Shown here: positions 25,563 through 34,402 of the stretch, one piece after another
Position numbering within the stretch: position 1 is the first letter of the stretch
Layout of the letters: every line of letters starts with the position of its first letter
From: Gracilibacillus salitolerans
GTDB lineage: Bacteria > Bacillota > Bacilli > Bacillales > Amphibacillaceae
Assembly (NCBI RefSeq): GCF_009650095.1
Contig: NZ_CP045915.1
Span: forward strand, 372,001 to 436,000
DNA: 64,000 bases
Direction: 5' to 3'
Notes under the pieces: model-generated
Seen by the model: the letters and a program-made list of their open reading frames with translations, nothing else
What the model was told of the DNA's origin: nothing
Database searches by the model: none
Program-made: the position numbers and the translations under genes

Positions 25563-26514
25563 GTTCTCCCCGCCCTTCTTTTAAGGAGGAAGAAAAGTAA
25601 TGAACGATCATCTGTCTATTCACTCTACCGACTGTTTTACCTTCTGATGTAACATGTAGCGTGTCTTCTTTGGATAACATCTCTAATACTTCTTCCAGAG
25701 TAGCGGATGCATCAATTGTAAAAGCTGGTTTTGGTTCTTGTCTATCTATAGGTTGCATAATATCCTCTAAGTGAAAAGCAGTGCCTATTTTGTTAGAAGA
25801 GCCTACAAAGTCGCGGACAAAGTCATTGGCAGGGCTCGTTAGGATATCGTTTGGAGTGCCTAACTGAACTATGCTACCTTCTCTCATTATGCAAATTCTG
25901 TCCGCCAGCTTCAACGCTTCTTGAATATCATGGGTAACAAATACAATTGTTTTATTAATTTTCTTTTGCAAGTCTATCATGTCTTCCTGCAATTTTTCCC
26001 GGCTGATCGGGTCTAATGCGCTAAATGGTTCGTCCATTAGGATAATATCCGGGTCTGCCGCTAATGCACGGATAACTCCGATTCGTTGTTGCTGGCCACC
26101 TGAAAGTTCGCTTGGCTTACGCTGGCGATATGTGTCCGGATCAAGGCCTACCATATGTAATAATTCGTTGGTACGTTCTTTGATCTGATCGTTGTTCCAT
26201 TTTTTCATTTCTGGAACAATTGCAATATTTTCTTCGATGGTCATGTGTGGAAAAAGCGCAATTTGCTGCAAAACATAACCTATATTCCACCTTAGTTCAT
26301 GGATGTTGTATTCACTGATTCTTTTATTATCAATTAAAATGGTCCCAGTAGATAGGGGGATGAGACGATTCATCATTTTAAGCGTAGTGGTTTTTCCACA
26401 GCCACTCGGTCCAATCAGCACAAAAAATTCTCCTTTTTCAATAGAGAAGCTCATGCTGTCTACAGCAGTCGTACCATCAGCAAATTGCTTGGTAACATTT
26501 TTAAAAGTGATCAT
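25555..26514 (-). CDS. osmoprotectant ABC transporter ATP-binding protein (OpuCA-like)
   Basis: A 319-residue ATPase of the betaine/choline/carnitine class. The Walker A motif is GPSGCGKTT, the signature LSGGQQQRIGVIRALA, and the Walker B IILMDEPFSALDP, followed by the H-loop VTHD. A C-terminal extension (about 240-319, TLEEVLEMLSKEDTLHVTSE) looks like a single CBS-type domain, as in OpuCA proteins that sense ionic strength. It is the first gene of the two-gene operon with the fused permease/binding protein. Confidence 0.93.
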   Translation of the reverse strand: MITFKNVTKQFADGTTAVDSMSFSIEKGEFFVLIGPSGCGKTTTLKMMNRLIPLSTGTILIDNKRISEYNIHELRWNIGYVLQQIALFPHMTIEENIAIVPEMKKWNNDQIKERTNELLHMVGLDPDTYRQRKPSELSGGQQQRIGVIRALAADPDIILMDEPFSALDPISREKLQEDMIDLQKKINKTIVFVTHDIQEALKLADRICIMREGSIVQLGTPNDILTSPANDFVRDFVGSSNKIGTAFHLEDIMQPIDRQEPKPAFTIDASATLEEVLEMLSKEDTLHVTSEGKTVGRVNRQMIVHYFSSSLKEGRGEHV

Positions 26515-26682
26515 TCGAATAAAACCCCTTCTTTAAACTCTGAAATAATAGTGTATATGGATACTTTTCCCCTTTATTACGGTGCTAATCGTCCGTAAAA
26601 TCCCCGCTGATAAGTCTCGCATTATCATTATTCGGTTGAACTAGTTTAATGAAGGGCTAAGCATCTTGTCCTATCTCTGTCT

Positions 26683-26862
26683 TAAGGATAATCACAATAT
26701 TCAATAATGCTTCCCTTCTGTATCAGCGGGGTTTAAGTAAATTAATCGTCTATCATGCTTGTTTGGCCGTAAAGAATCTTCAAGGACTCGAATTCCTTTA
26801 GTCCTCCAATCGACTAACGCCTCATCAAAATTATCGACGTGATAAGCTACATGATAGTCTTC
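26683..26862 (-). pseudogene. truncated, frameshifted copy of the epimerase-like VOC gene
   Basis: On the minus strand the peptide HVAYHVDNFDEALVDWRTKG and the run RRLIYLNPADTEG match the C-terminal half of the gene at 23597. The N-terminal half is missing. One extra base after the ADTEG codons throws the end out of frame; removing it restores IIEYCDYP and a stop at 26683. Non-coding similarity continues past the stop (TTAAGGATAATCACAATATTC in both copies, and about 22 nt near 23505 and 26575), so a whole segment was duplicated. Confidence 0.8.
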
Positions 26863-26945
26863 ATTTCTAAAGGTTTGTCTCAGTAAAACATAGAATAAAA
26901 ACAGCATTTAAAAGCTGTTTTCAAGAAAAATGTTGAATGACACAC

Positions 26946-27530
26946 TTATTTTTCCTCTTTCTTCCTCTTGTGATGTCTTGTTACTTTGACTCGATTTCCG
27001 CAAATTTGCATCGAACACCATTTTCGACGTCCACGTTTGTCAATAAAAAGTAAAACACATTCTGGATTAGAACATCGGTGTAAATGATCTAAATCACCAG
27101 AAGCTATTAATTGTAAACCATTCATTACGATTAAGGACATTAGCGACTGTGCAGGATCACCTAAAGGGACAGGAACAAGCTTATTATCAATCAATTGATA
27201 CGTAAATGGAGCTTGTTTCATCCGCTCTTCCAGCAGTGCCACCATCTCAGAGGGTGCTTCTTTCCCATCAGCCACTTTTTCAAAATGTTCTCGAAGGTAA
27301 GCACGCATTTCTCTCAAAAGGTCTAATGCTTGCTCGCTCCAATCATCTATTTTCCTATCAAATTGTTGTGTTAATACAATGTTTTCTGATAACAAAGTGT
27401 GGATCCATGCCTTTACATGTTCCTTATCAGTTAGTAAATCATGTCGAACTCCATGCCGAACGACCTCTGTATTGACCAAATCTAATGAGATATTTCCTGA
27501 TATAAGCGGGAATTTTATGTTTTCTTTCAT
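26946..27530 (-). CDS. CGNR zinc-finger (ABATE domain) regulator
   Basis: A protein of about 194 residues with the stress-induced ABATE domain at the N-terminus (FPLISGNISLDLVNTEVVRH) and a C-terminal CGNR zinc finger (CSNPECVLLFIDKRGRRKWC ending in ICGNR). CGNR proteins are predicted transcription regulators. It is divergent from the MFS gene at 27648; AGGTTAA words lie between them. ATG 27530 follows GAAAGG; an upstream TTG at 27542 abuts the binding site and is less likely. Confidence 0.88.
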   Translation of the reverse strand: MKENIKFPLISGNISLDLVNTEVVRHGVRHDLLTDKEHVKAWIHTLLSENIVLTQQFDRKIDDWSEQALDLLREMRAYLREHFEKVADGKEAPSEMVALLEERMKQAPFTYQLIDNKLVPVPLGDPAQSLMSLIVMNGLQLIASGDLDHLHRCSNPECVLLFIDKRGRRKWCSMQICGNRVKVTRHHKRKKEEK

Positions 27531-27552
27531 TATTATCAGCAACCTTTCGATA

Positions 27553-27633
27553 TTAACCTATAATAACACATTTGACAGGTTAAATAAAACGGTGTATATT
27601 ATTAACTACTAAAACATAATTTTACAGGTTAAA
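27553..27633. promoter_or_regulatory. repeated AGGTTAA words in CGNR-MFS divergent region
   Basis: TTTGACAGGTTAAA (27571-27584) and TTTACAGGTTAAA (27621-27633) are direct repeats about 50 bp apart. A third copy lies inverted as TTAACCTATAA (27553-27563). They are candidate binding sites for the CGNR protein controlling both genes. Confidence 0.5.
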
Positions 27634-27647
27634 AAAGGGGAGTTTGA

Positions 27648-28877
27648 ATGAATCATAAGTTTATCGGTTCAAGAATTGTGTGGGTATCATTTATTACCTT
27701 GATGGGTGCATTTGGTTTGAATCTAACGGCAGGTCAATTTTTTGCGCCATTAAATGAAACATATGGATGGGACTTGGCAGTGCTTAGTTTAGCGGTATCC
27801 CTTAATATGGTGACTTGGGGAATTTTTCAGCCAATTATGGGAAAAGGTATCGACCGATTTGGCCCCAAAATAGTGATTGCAGGAAGTGCGAGCTTAATGG
27901 GAATGGCATTTATTCTATGCGCAACGATCACACAATTATGGCAATTCTTTGTATATTATGGGGTTCTCACAGCTATCGGATTTGCGGGGTGTGGATCGAT
28001 GGCAAATTCTGTACTAGTGTCTCGCTGGTATATCAAAAAACGTGCAAAAATGCTTTCGAGAAGCTCGATGGGAATGAATATTGGCCAGCTGTTATTATTG
28101 CCTTTAGCAGGTTCGCTCATTGCATTAGCTAGTTTTCGAATGGCATTCTTCATACTGGGTGTCATTATGCTTGCTATTGTTGTCCCGCTGGTGTTGATTT
28201 TTGTGAAAAATAACCCTGATGAAGTGGGGCAAATGCCAGATGATTATGCTGAGTCGATTACTGTAAGCAGCCATAGCGCGACTCTAAAAGAAGCTATCTG
28301 GAGTAAAGAGTTTTGGCTTGCTTCATTAGGTTTTGCATCATGCGGTTTTACACTGTATTTGGTAACCATGCATTTGCCTAATTATGCAGTAGATCTAGGA
28401 GGAGCAAAGTCACTGGGAGGCCAGTTATTAGGACTTGCAGCATTAGCCAGTGCAATTTCGATGTGGATATCTGGGCAATTATCTTATAAAATGGGTAAGA
28501 AGAATATGCTTATTTTTCTATATATTGTAAGATTGCTAGCCTTTTTTTGGGTCGCCATGTCACCGGGTATTTGGCAGTTATATCTATTTGCTGTTATATA
28601 CGGTATTTCCTCCATGCCCATTATTCCGCTAGTTACCGGTATTATTGGTGATAAATTCGGCAAAAATGCGATGGGAAGTATTCTTGGCTTCAGTTGGTTC
28701 ATCCATCAAGTTTTTGCCGCAATCGGTGTATTTCTTGGCGGATATTTAAGGTCAGTGACGGGAAATTACACGATTGCATTCTGGACTGGCGGATTGTTAT
28801 TAGCATTTGGTGTTATTTTGACACTATTTATTAGAGATACGGCTGTTACGGTGAAGGACAAAACCGTTACATCATAA
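27648..28877 (+). CDS. MFS transporter (oxalate/formate antiporter-like group)
   Basis: A 409-residue, 12-helix MFS protein. Helix 1-2 (MGAFGLNLTAGQFFAPLNE) and the loops MGKGIDRFGPK and SSMGMNIGQLLLLPLAG are typical of the monocarboxylate/OFA-related branch, whose members move small organic acids. It is divergently oriented from a CGNR regulator that probably controls it, and is followed after 29 bp by a DinB-fold gene ending at a good terminator. The substrate is unknown. Confidence 0.82.
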   Translation: MNHKFIGSRIVWVSFITLMGAFGLNLTAGQFFAPLNETYGWDLAVLSLAVSLNMVTWGIFQPIMGKGIDRFGPKIVIAGSASLMGMAFILCATITQLWQFFVYYGVLTAIGFAGCGSMANSVLVSRWYIKKRAKMLSRSSMGMNIGQLLLLPLAGSLIALASFRMAFFILGVIMLAIVVPLVLIFVKNNPDEVGQMPDDYAESITVSSHSATLKEAIWSKEFWLASLGFASCGFTLYLVTMHLPNYAVDLGGAKSLGGQLLGLAALASAISMWISGQLSYKMGKKNMLIFLYIVRLLAFFWVAMSPGIWQLYLFAVIYGISSMPIIPLVTGIIGDKFGKNAMGSILGFSWFIHQVFAAIGVFLGGYLRSVTGNYTIAFWTGGLLLAFGVILTLFIRDTAVTVKDKTVTS

Positions 28878-28906
28878 AAAACTTAAGATGAAAGGTGCTG
28901 AGTTGG

Positions 28907-29380
28907 ATGGATGAGCTTCTGAAACAGTTACAATTTGCAAGACAAAGTACCATTGATTATGTTAAACAGTTGGAAGAAAGACGGTTTGAGGTCATACCTA
29001 AAGGGTTTAATAATCATATTAAGTGGAACTTGGGTCATATTTACGTTGCGCTAGAAATAATTGTTTTTCGGTTGACTGGCGAAAAGACGGAGTTTCCGGT
29101 AAATTTCCCTGAATTATTTAGCCCTGGTACATCGCCAAAAGAATGGACAATGGAAGCACCGGAAACAACAGAGTTAATTAATGCATTGGAGGAACAGTTG
29201 GAAAGGCTTGATTCTTTGCTTTCAAAACGTTTAGATGATGCCATTCCGGAAGAGTATACCACATCGACAGGTTTGCAAATTTCAACCATTGGAGATTGTG
29301 TAAGCTTTATAATTTATCACGAAGGCATGCATTTTGGAATCATTAAAAGCATTAATCAAGTATTACAAGAAGGTGAATGA
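28907..29380 (+). CDS. DinB-fold protein
   Basis: A DinB/YfiT-superfamily four-helix bundle of about 157 residues. Metal ligands are expected at the His of WNLGH and the two His of IYHEGMHFG, as in the other DinB-fold gene at 2306. ATG 28907 is chosen since AAAGGTG lies 9 bp upstream; a GTG at 28895 overlaps that site. It is the second gene after the MFS transporter. Members often act as thiol transferases in bacillithiol users, which is only a family possibility here. Confidence 0.85.
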   Translation: MDELLKQLQFARQSTIDYVKQLEERRFEVIPKGFNNHIKWNLGHIYVALEIIVFRLTGEKTEFPVNFPELFSPGTSPKEWTMEAPETTELINALEEQLERLDSLLSKRLDDAIPEEYTTSTGLQISTIGDCVSFIIYHEGMHFGIIKSINQVLQEGE

Positions 29381-29396
29381 AAATAGTTGAATGATA

Positions 29397-29430
29397 GAGT
29401 TTGCGTGATATTTACACGTAAACTCTTTTG
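29397..29430 (+). terminator. rho-independent terminator
   Basis: GAGTTTGCGTG (29397-29407) pairs with CACGTAAACTC (29415-29425), with one G-T pair and a 7-nt loop, followed by TTTTG. It closes the MFS-DinB operon. Confidence 0.85.
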
Positions 29431-29528
29431 TTCTTGTGAATAACGGTTTGTGATATAGTAAACTCATCACTTTCGTATGAGAAGTGAAATAATCTGTGAA
29501 ATGACAATCAGTTACTTTGGGGGATACT

Positions 29529-30725
29529 ATGAAACGGTTACTATGGATTGCTTGCTTTACCTATTTGTTGATAGGACTAACACATATTATTATAGGTTCT
29601 TTGTTAACAGAAATCTTGGACTATTATAACCGGAATTATACAGATGGTGGTGTTTTAATTGCCTGTCAATCAGTTGGTTTTCTGACAGGGGTTATTTGCT
29701 CGTCTTATATATCGAAATTTTTAGGACGTAGACGCGCTGTAGTATTTGCCATTCTATCGATTGGCCTTGCACAAATCGCATTTGTATCATTGATTCCATG
29801 GACTTGGTGGTTGGTCATCGCTGTATTTTGCGGGTTAGGCTTTGGAATTATCGAGCCATTGGTAGGCTCGCTTATTATTGATGCGATTAAAGATAAACCA
29901 GCAGTGGCTTTTAGTAGATTAGAAGTTTTCTTTGGAATAGGTTCACTGATTATGCCTATTATATCCGGTTGGTTAGCATCGACAGACTTATGGCGTTATT
30001 CCTTTTTAGTATTAGGTTTGTATGCGCTTATTATTTGTGTGATTTGGATGAAGGTTTCCTTTGGATCACTGGATAAGTTGATGGCAAAATCGATGGAACA
30101 AGAAGAACAAAAACAAAAACAGGCAGAATCAACACCATTTTTAGGAGGTAGGTATACTTTATTTACCGGGTTTATTTTATTTTTCCTTATCTATGTTGGA
30201 ACAGAAGTCAGTATCATGAATTTTCTGCCATCGATTCTTATTAGCAAATTAGGCACAGAAACCTTTGCGGCAACGCTAGCCGTTACAATCTTTTGGGGAG
30301 CGATGGTAACAGGGCGTTTGGCAGCAGGTTACTTAGCAGAAAAAATGAACTATGCTCGTTACTTGGGAGTTTGCTGCTTTGGAATGGTCATTTTTGTTGC
30401 GAGTCTGGGTTTTATTACAAGTTTGTGGCTAGGATATGTTTTGATTGTTCTAATCGGGTTGATGATGGCTGGAATATTTGGAATTGCCCTTGTATATGCG
30501 AACCAAATGCTTCCGGGTAGTACGGAACGAAATACTAGTATATTGATAGCGGCTGGGGGAGTTGGAGGCATTGTTCTCCCACTAGTTACTGGAGGTATTA
30601 TGGATCACTTTCCAACAATGGTCGTTTCGCTTGTACTTGCGGGGTTATCTCTTTTTATGTTTTTGTTTATTGTGTTTTTGAAAGGTCAACAACCTGAACA
30701 AGCGAGTGAACAGGTGGAAGCTTAG
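29529..30725 (+). CDS. MFS sugar transporter, GlcP/FHS-like
   Basis: A 398-residue 12-helix MFS protein. The pattern HIIIGSLLTEILDYYN in helix 1, LEVFFGIGSLIMPIISGWL, and LIYVGTEVSIMNFLPSIL in helix 7 follows the GlcP (glucose:H+ symporter) type of fucose-galactose-glucose transporters. It is therefore a candidate sugar symporter. ATG 29529 follows TTTGGGGGA. It has no sugar-metabolism neighbour, and other MFS roles cannot be excluded. Confidence 0.75.
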   Translation: MKRLLWIACFTYLLIGLTHIIIGSLLTEILDYYNRNYTDGGVLIACQSVGFLTGVICSSYISKFLGRRRAVVFAILSIGLAQIAFVSLIPWTWWLVIAVFCGLGFGIIEPLVGSLIIDAIKDKPAVAFSRLEVFFGIGSLIMPIISGWLASTDLWRYSFLVLGLYALIICVIWMKVSFGSLDKLMAKSMEQEEQKQKQAESTPFLGGRYTLFTGFILFFLIYVGTEVSIMNFLPSILISKLGTETFAATLAVTIFWGAMVTGRLAAGYLAEKMNYARYLGVCCFGMVIFVASLGFITSLWLGYVLIVLIGLMMAGIFGIALVYANQMLPGSTERNTSILIAAGGVGGIVLPLVTGGIMDHFPTMVVSLVLAGLSLFMFLFIVFLKGQQPEQASEQVEA

Positions 30726-30916
30726 GTGAAAAACGATTAGAACAAGCGTACTCGAAACATATGAGATCCAAGCTGAACAGTGGTACCAACCCTGAAAATT
30801 TCTTGTGACTTGGTTGATGAACTATTATAAAATATCGCCAATTAATTATCCATTTATGGTAAAATAGTAATAAATATACATAAACGTTATACTGTTCCCT
30901 GTTTTTGCAAAGAATT

Positions 30917-30944
30917 GGGAACTTTTTCGTTTTTGATTCGTATA
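30917..30944 (+). promoter_or_regulatory. SigW-type (ECF sigma) promoter of nfeD-floT
   Basis: GGGAAC (30917-30922), then 16 bp, then CGTATA (30939-30944), matching the SigW pattern GAAAC-N16-CGTA. The yuaFGI (floT) operon of Bacillus subtilis is known to be SigW-dependent, and the position fits. The -35 box also pairs with GTTCCC at 30894-30899, so a hairpin overlaps it. Confidence 0.75.
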
Positions 30945-30977
30945 CATTAATAAGTAATATCATCAGGAGGTGTACAT

Positions 30978-31502
30978 ATTGGAGTATTAGATATTTATTG
31001 GTGGCTTTTGTGGGGAAGTCTAGGTTTTGCAATTATTTCCCTTTTACTAGGTAATGTATTGGATGGACTCTTAGATAGTCTATTTGATAGTTTGGGAGAA
31101 TTTTTCAATCCATTACTCGTTTTTGGTACTTTATCTGTTGTGGGAGGATCAGGTGTCTTGCTGACCAAGTATTCTTCCCTAGGTGAGATCTATGTCTTAC
31201 TGATTAGTTTATTAATAGGAATTGGAGCATACTTACTTATTTACTATTTTCTCGTGATTCCTTTGTCGAATGCCGAATCCTCTACCTCTATATCAGTTCA
31301 TGACTTAGAAGGTAAAGTGGGCGAAGTGATTACCACGATTCCCGCTCAAGGCATGGGGGAAGTATTTATTTCCTCCACTAGTGGAAGTCGAAATGAAACG
31401 GCAGTAAGTTTTGACAAGAAGATAATTAAGCAAGGACAGCAGATTGTGGTTGTCCAAGTGAAAGACCACGTGTTATACGTATCAGAAATCGATGAAATGT
31501 AA
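30978..31502 (+). CDS. NfeD-family membrane protein, partner of flotillin (ATT start)
   Basis: A 174-residue membrane protein with about three helices followed by an OB-fold-like NfeD domain (LEGKVGEVITTIPAQGMGEVFI). NfeD proteins form pairs with flotillins in membrane microdomains. AGGAGGTG at 30965-30972 points to a start at 30978, which is ATT in the open frame (reads GVLDIYWWLLWGSLGF). A TTG one base later hits a stop at once. The next in-frame start, TTG 31008, lacks a binding site and would cut into the first helix. ATT initiation is rare, so a sequence error is also possible. Confidence 0.8.
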   Translation: MGVLDIYWWLLWGSLGFAIISLLLGNVLDGLLDSLFDSLGEFFNPLLVFGTLSVVGGSGVLLTKYSSLGEIYVLLISLLIGIGAYLLIYYFLVIPLSNAESSTSISVHDLEGKVGEVITTIPAQGMGEVFISSTSGSRNETAVSFDKKIIKQGQQIVVVQVKDHVLYVSEIDEM

Positions 31503-31517
31503 TATAGGAGGCTAAGA

Positions 31518-32969
31518 ATGGATTTTTTGATTGTTATTGGTGTCGTGGTTGCGGTTATCCTAGCATTTGCGATTCTATTTGCAGCTCGCTATAAAACCGT
31601 AGGCGCAGATGATGCTATGATCGTAACAGGTAGTTTCTTAGGGAGCAAGAATGTACACAGGACGGATGATGGAGGCGGTATTAAGATCGTCCGTGGTGGC
31701 GGTGCTTTTATCCTGCCGATTTTCCAACAAAAAGAAAACATCAGTTTGCGCTCCCATAGTTTAGATATCTCTACTCCGAATGTTTACACTGAGAATGGTG
31801 TACCAGTAATGGCTGATGGAACTGCGATTATCAAGGTACAAAGTACAACGGAAGGAATTGCGACAGCTGGGGAGCAATTCTTAGGAAAGGACAATTCCGA
31901 ACTTCGAAAAGAAGCACAAGAAGTGTTGGAAGGTCATTTGCGAGCGATTTTAGGAACGATGACAGTAGAAGAGATCTACAAAAATCGTGAACGATTCGCA
32001 CAAGAAGTCCAAACCCAAGCGGCCGTGGATTTAAAGAAAATGGGGCTGCAAATTGTCTCGTTTACCATTAAAGATGTGCAAGACGAAAATGGCTATTTGG
32101 AAGCACTAGGGAAACCGCGTATTGCAGAAGTAAAAAGAGACGCCCAAATTGCCGAAGCGAACGCAATGAGAGATGCACGTATTCAAAAAGCTTCAGCAGA
32201 GCGTGAAAGTCAAAGTGCAGAATTGTTAAGTGAAACCCAAATTGCAGAGTCAACGAAAGAGAAAGAATTGAAAGTAGCGGCTTATAAGCGTGATCAAGAT
32301 ACTGCCAAGGCAGAAGCAGATATGGCCTATAAATTACAGGGTGCTAAATCAGAACAACAAGTTAAACAAGAAGAGATGCAAATCCAGCTTGTGGAGAAAA
32401 ATAAACAAATTGAAATTGACGAAAAAGAAGTACTTCGTAAGCAACGTCAATATGAAGCGGATATCTCCAAAAAGGCAGAGGCGGAGCGTTATGCAACGGA
32501 ACAAAAAGCGGAAGCTGATAAAGTTACTCGTGTTAAAAATGCCGAGGCAGAAGCTGCACAAATTCGCTTAGACGGGGAAGCAGAAGCAGATGCTATTCGT
32601 CAAAAAGGTTTAGCAGAAGCAGAAGCGAAAGAAAAACTTGCCGATGCGATGGAGAAATATGGCGAAGCGGCGATCCTCGAAATGATTATCAACATGCTTC
32701 CTGAATTTGCTGGAAAAATTGCTGAACCAGTTCGTTCTATTGACAAGGTTACGGTTGTTGATAATGGGAAAGGCGATAGCGATGGTGCTACTCGAATGAG
32801 TAGTTATGTAACGCAGTTGATGAGCCAATTACCAGAAACATTAAAGGATGTATCTGGTGTTGATTTAAAAGGGATGTTAGATAATGTGGCATCCAATAAT
32901 GAAACAAAAATTAAAGATAGTTTAGCAGGAGCTAAAAAAGAAAAACCAGAAGTAACCGATGGAGAATAA
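31518..32969 (+). CDS. floT: flotillin FloT (YuaG)
   Basis: A 483-residue SPFH/flotillin scaffold of membrane microdomains. It has an N-terminal membrane segment (2-25), an SPFH/PHB domain (about 26-190), a long Glu/Ala/Lys coiled coil (about 200-380; repeated AEAEA motifs), and a flotillin C-terminal region (MEKYGEAAILEMIINMLPEF). It lies 15 bp after nfeD, as in the Bacillus yuaF-yuaG pair, under a SigW-type promoter that responds to envelope stress. The length matches B. subtilis FloT. Confidence 0.95.
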   Translation: MDFLIVIGVVVAVILAFAILFAARYKTVGADDAMIVTGSFLGSKNVHRTDDGGGIKIVRGGGAFILPIFQQKENISLRSHSLDISTPNVYTENGVPVMADGTAIIKVQSTTEGIATAGEQFLGKDNSELRKEAQEVLEGHLRAILGTMTVEEIYKNRERFAQEVQTQAAVDLKKMGLQIVSFTIKDVQDENGYLEALGKPRIAEVKRDAQIAEANAMRDARIQKASAERESQSAELLSETQIAESTKEKELKVAAYKRDQDTAKAEADMAYKLQGAKSEQQVKQEEMQIQLVEKNKQIEIDEKEVLRKQRQYEADISKKAEAERYATEQKAEADKVTRVKNAEAEAAQIRLDGEAEADAIRQKGLAEAEAKEKLADAMEKYGEAAILEMIINMLPEFAGKIAEPVRSIDKVTVVDNGKGDSDGATRMSSYVTQLMSQLPETLKDVSGVDLKGMLDNVASNNETKIKDSLAGAKKEKPEVTDGE

Positions 32970-33008
32970 AGAAAGAGGGTAGGCTTAAGTTAACTGTACT
33001 ATAATTAG

Positions 33009-33050
33009 TAGTGGATAATCTATGTTTAACAAAACATAGATTATCCACTA
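33009..33050. terminator. 19-bp perfect hairpin after floT
   Basis: TAGTGGATAATCTATGTTT (33009-33027) and AAACATAGATTATCCACTA (33032-33050) pair perfectly around a 4-nt loop. No T-run follows on either strand. It probably ends floT transcription or insulates it from the convergent gene; a repeat origin is possible. Confidence 0.65.
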
Positions 33051-33106
33051 TTAGGGAATGAAAGAATTTAATAAAAAGTGGTAGGTTTCCCCCACACTTA
33101 AGAAAA

Positions 33107-33616
33107 TTATGGATGAATTAAAACCGTTGTTCCAATTGGCACAATACTTGCTAATTCCTCTACATCTCTATTATACATTCGAATACAGCCTCTTGATACA
33201 GCTTTACCAATCGAACTAGGATCATTCGTTCCGTGAATCCCATAGTGTTCTTTTGATAAACTCATCCACATTGTACCGAATGGCCCCCCAGGGTTAGGTG
33301 CTTTATTTATAATTATAAAATTTCCTACTGGTGTCCCATGTAGTATTCTTCCAACAGCAATGGGATACTGTTTCTGTAGTACACCATCTTTTAGTAACCT
33401 TAACCAACGATTGTTAATTGATACATCAATCTGATATGAAATTGTATGAGGTTGAGGAAATCCTGGTATAACAATGGATTGGCCAGGATAAATGACATTT
33501 GGATTTATTGCCGGGTTGGCACTAATAATTACCGATAGTGGTGTACGATAATCTTTTGAAATTTGAGTCAGTGTTTCACCAGGTTTAACAGTATGAAACA
33601 GTTTAAACACCTCCAT
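33107..33616 (-). CDS. L,D-transpeptidase (YkuD) with LysM domain
   Basis: A 169-residue cell-wall enzyme that makes or edits peptidoglycan cross-links. Residues about 6-52 are a LysM glycan-binding module ([20 protein letters not shown]). Residues about 60-168 are the YkuD catalytic domain, with His128 in [10 protein letters not shown] and the nucleophile Cys144 in SRGCIRM. This is the compact LysM-YkuD layout of the B. subtilis YkuD protein, which is linked to sporulation. No obvious signal peptide is present, as in YkuD. Confidence 0.93.
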   Translation of the reverse strand: MEVFKLFHTVKPGETLTQISKDYRTPLSVIISANPAINPNVIYPGQSIVIPGFPQPHTISYQIDVSINNRWLRLLKDGVLQKQYPIAVGRILHGTPVGNFIIINKAPNPGGPFGTMWMSLSKEHYGIHGTNDPSSIGKAVSRGCIRMYNRDVEELASIVPIGTTVLIHP

Positions 33617-33929
33617 AAGTTAGTTGTCATACTACATTCTATGTAGATTATAAAAAGTGTTTCATAATGGTTAATTTATTTTTCACAATTAGGCAAGTGT
33701 CCGTAAGGGTGAGTAGTACCACTGTCCCTCTGACCTTTATGTACTCACTTTGTTTTCTATATGAAAAAACTGGTAAAAAACAAACATTATGTTCATTTGT
33801 TACCGTGTCATCTAATAAATTGTGTTTTGCTGCTAAAAAGAGGTTCAAATTGATATTTGCTTACTTTATTTTTGACAGTAAATAATAAAATGATATGCTA
33901 CAATGTAAAGAAAATAAGGAGGAGCGTTT
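33617..33929. other. intergenic region without a convincing gene
   Basis: Short overlapping frames exist on both strands here but have no binding site or recognisable sequence. A single TGTCCGTAAG (33698-33707) repeats the word of the array at 6560-6705. AAGGAGGAG just before 33930 belongs to the next gene. Confidence 0.6.
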
Positions 33930-34376
33930 ATGTCAGAAGCTATCATTCAAGCATATTTAAAAGATAAAGAAGAAAAATGGCATGAACCGTTTACTAAACT
34001 CTATCATGTGATTGATGAGAACATTCCAGATGGTTTTACACTTGAAATGCAGTATGGGATGCCTTCGTTTGTTGTTCCATTGTCAACATTTCCTAAAGGG
34101 TACCATGCCCAAGAAGGCACACCTCTCCCTTTTATAAGTATTGCAGCACAAAAGAAGCATATCGCTGTCTATCATATGGGCATCTATGCTGATGAGAAAT
34201 TGCTAGACTGGTTTGAAAAGGAATATCCTAATCACATGTCTACCAAATTAAATATGGGTAAGAGTTGTATTCGATTCACAAATCCTAAAAAAATCCCGTT
34301 TGAGTTGCTTGGTGAACTTTCCGCAAAAATAACAGTAAATGAATGGATCGAGATGTATAAAAATAGGACAGAGTGA
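33930..34376 (+). CDS. DUF1801-family (YdhG-like) protein
   Basis: A 148-residue protein of the YdhG/YjdI-like DUF1801 family. Marks are LEMQYGMPSFVVP near residue 40, the central ISIAAQKKHIAVYHMG, and the C-terminal NMGKSCIRFTNPKKIPFELLG. Some members have been called frataxin-like iron chaperones, but the role is uncertain. It is monocistronic, with AAGGAGGAGC before the ATG. Confidence 0.85.
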   Translation: MSEAIIQAYLKDKEEKWHEPFTKLYHVIDENIPDGFTLEMQYGMPSFVVPLSTFPKGYHAQEGTPLPFISIAAQKKHIAVYHMGIYADEKLLDWFEKEYPNHMSTKLNMGKSCIRFTNPKKIPFELLGELSAKITVNEWIEMYKNRTE

Positions 34377-34402
34377 TTCATTTCCCTGTCCCCTGTCTAG
34401 TG

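Noticed and set aside
33648..33885. Overlapping 66- and 72-residue frames on opposite strands
   Set aside because: Neither has a ribosome binding site, a recognisable domain or sensible composition.
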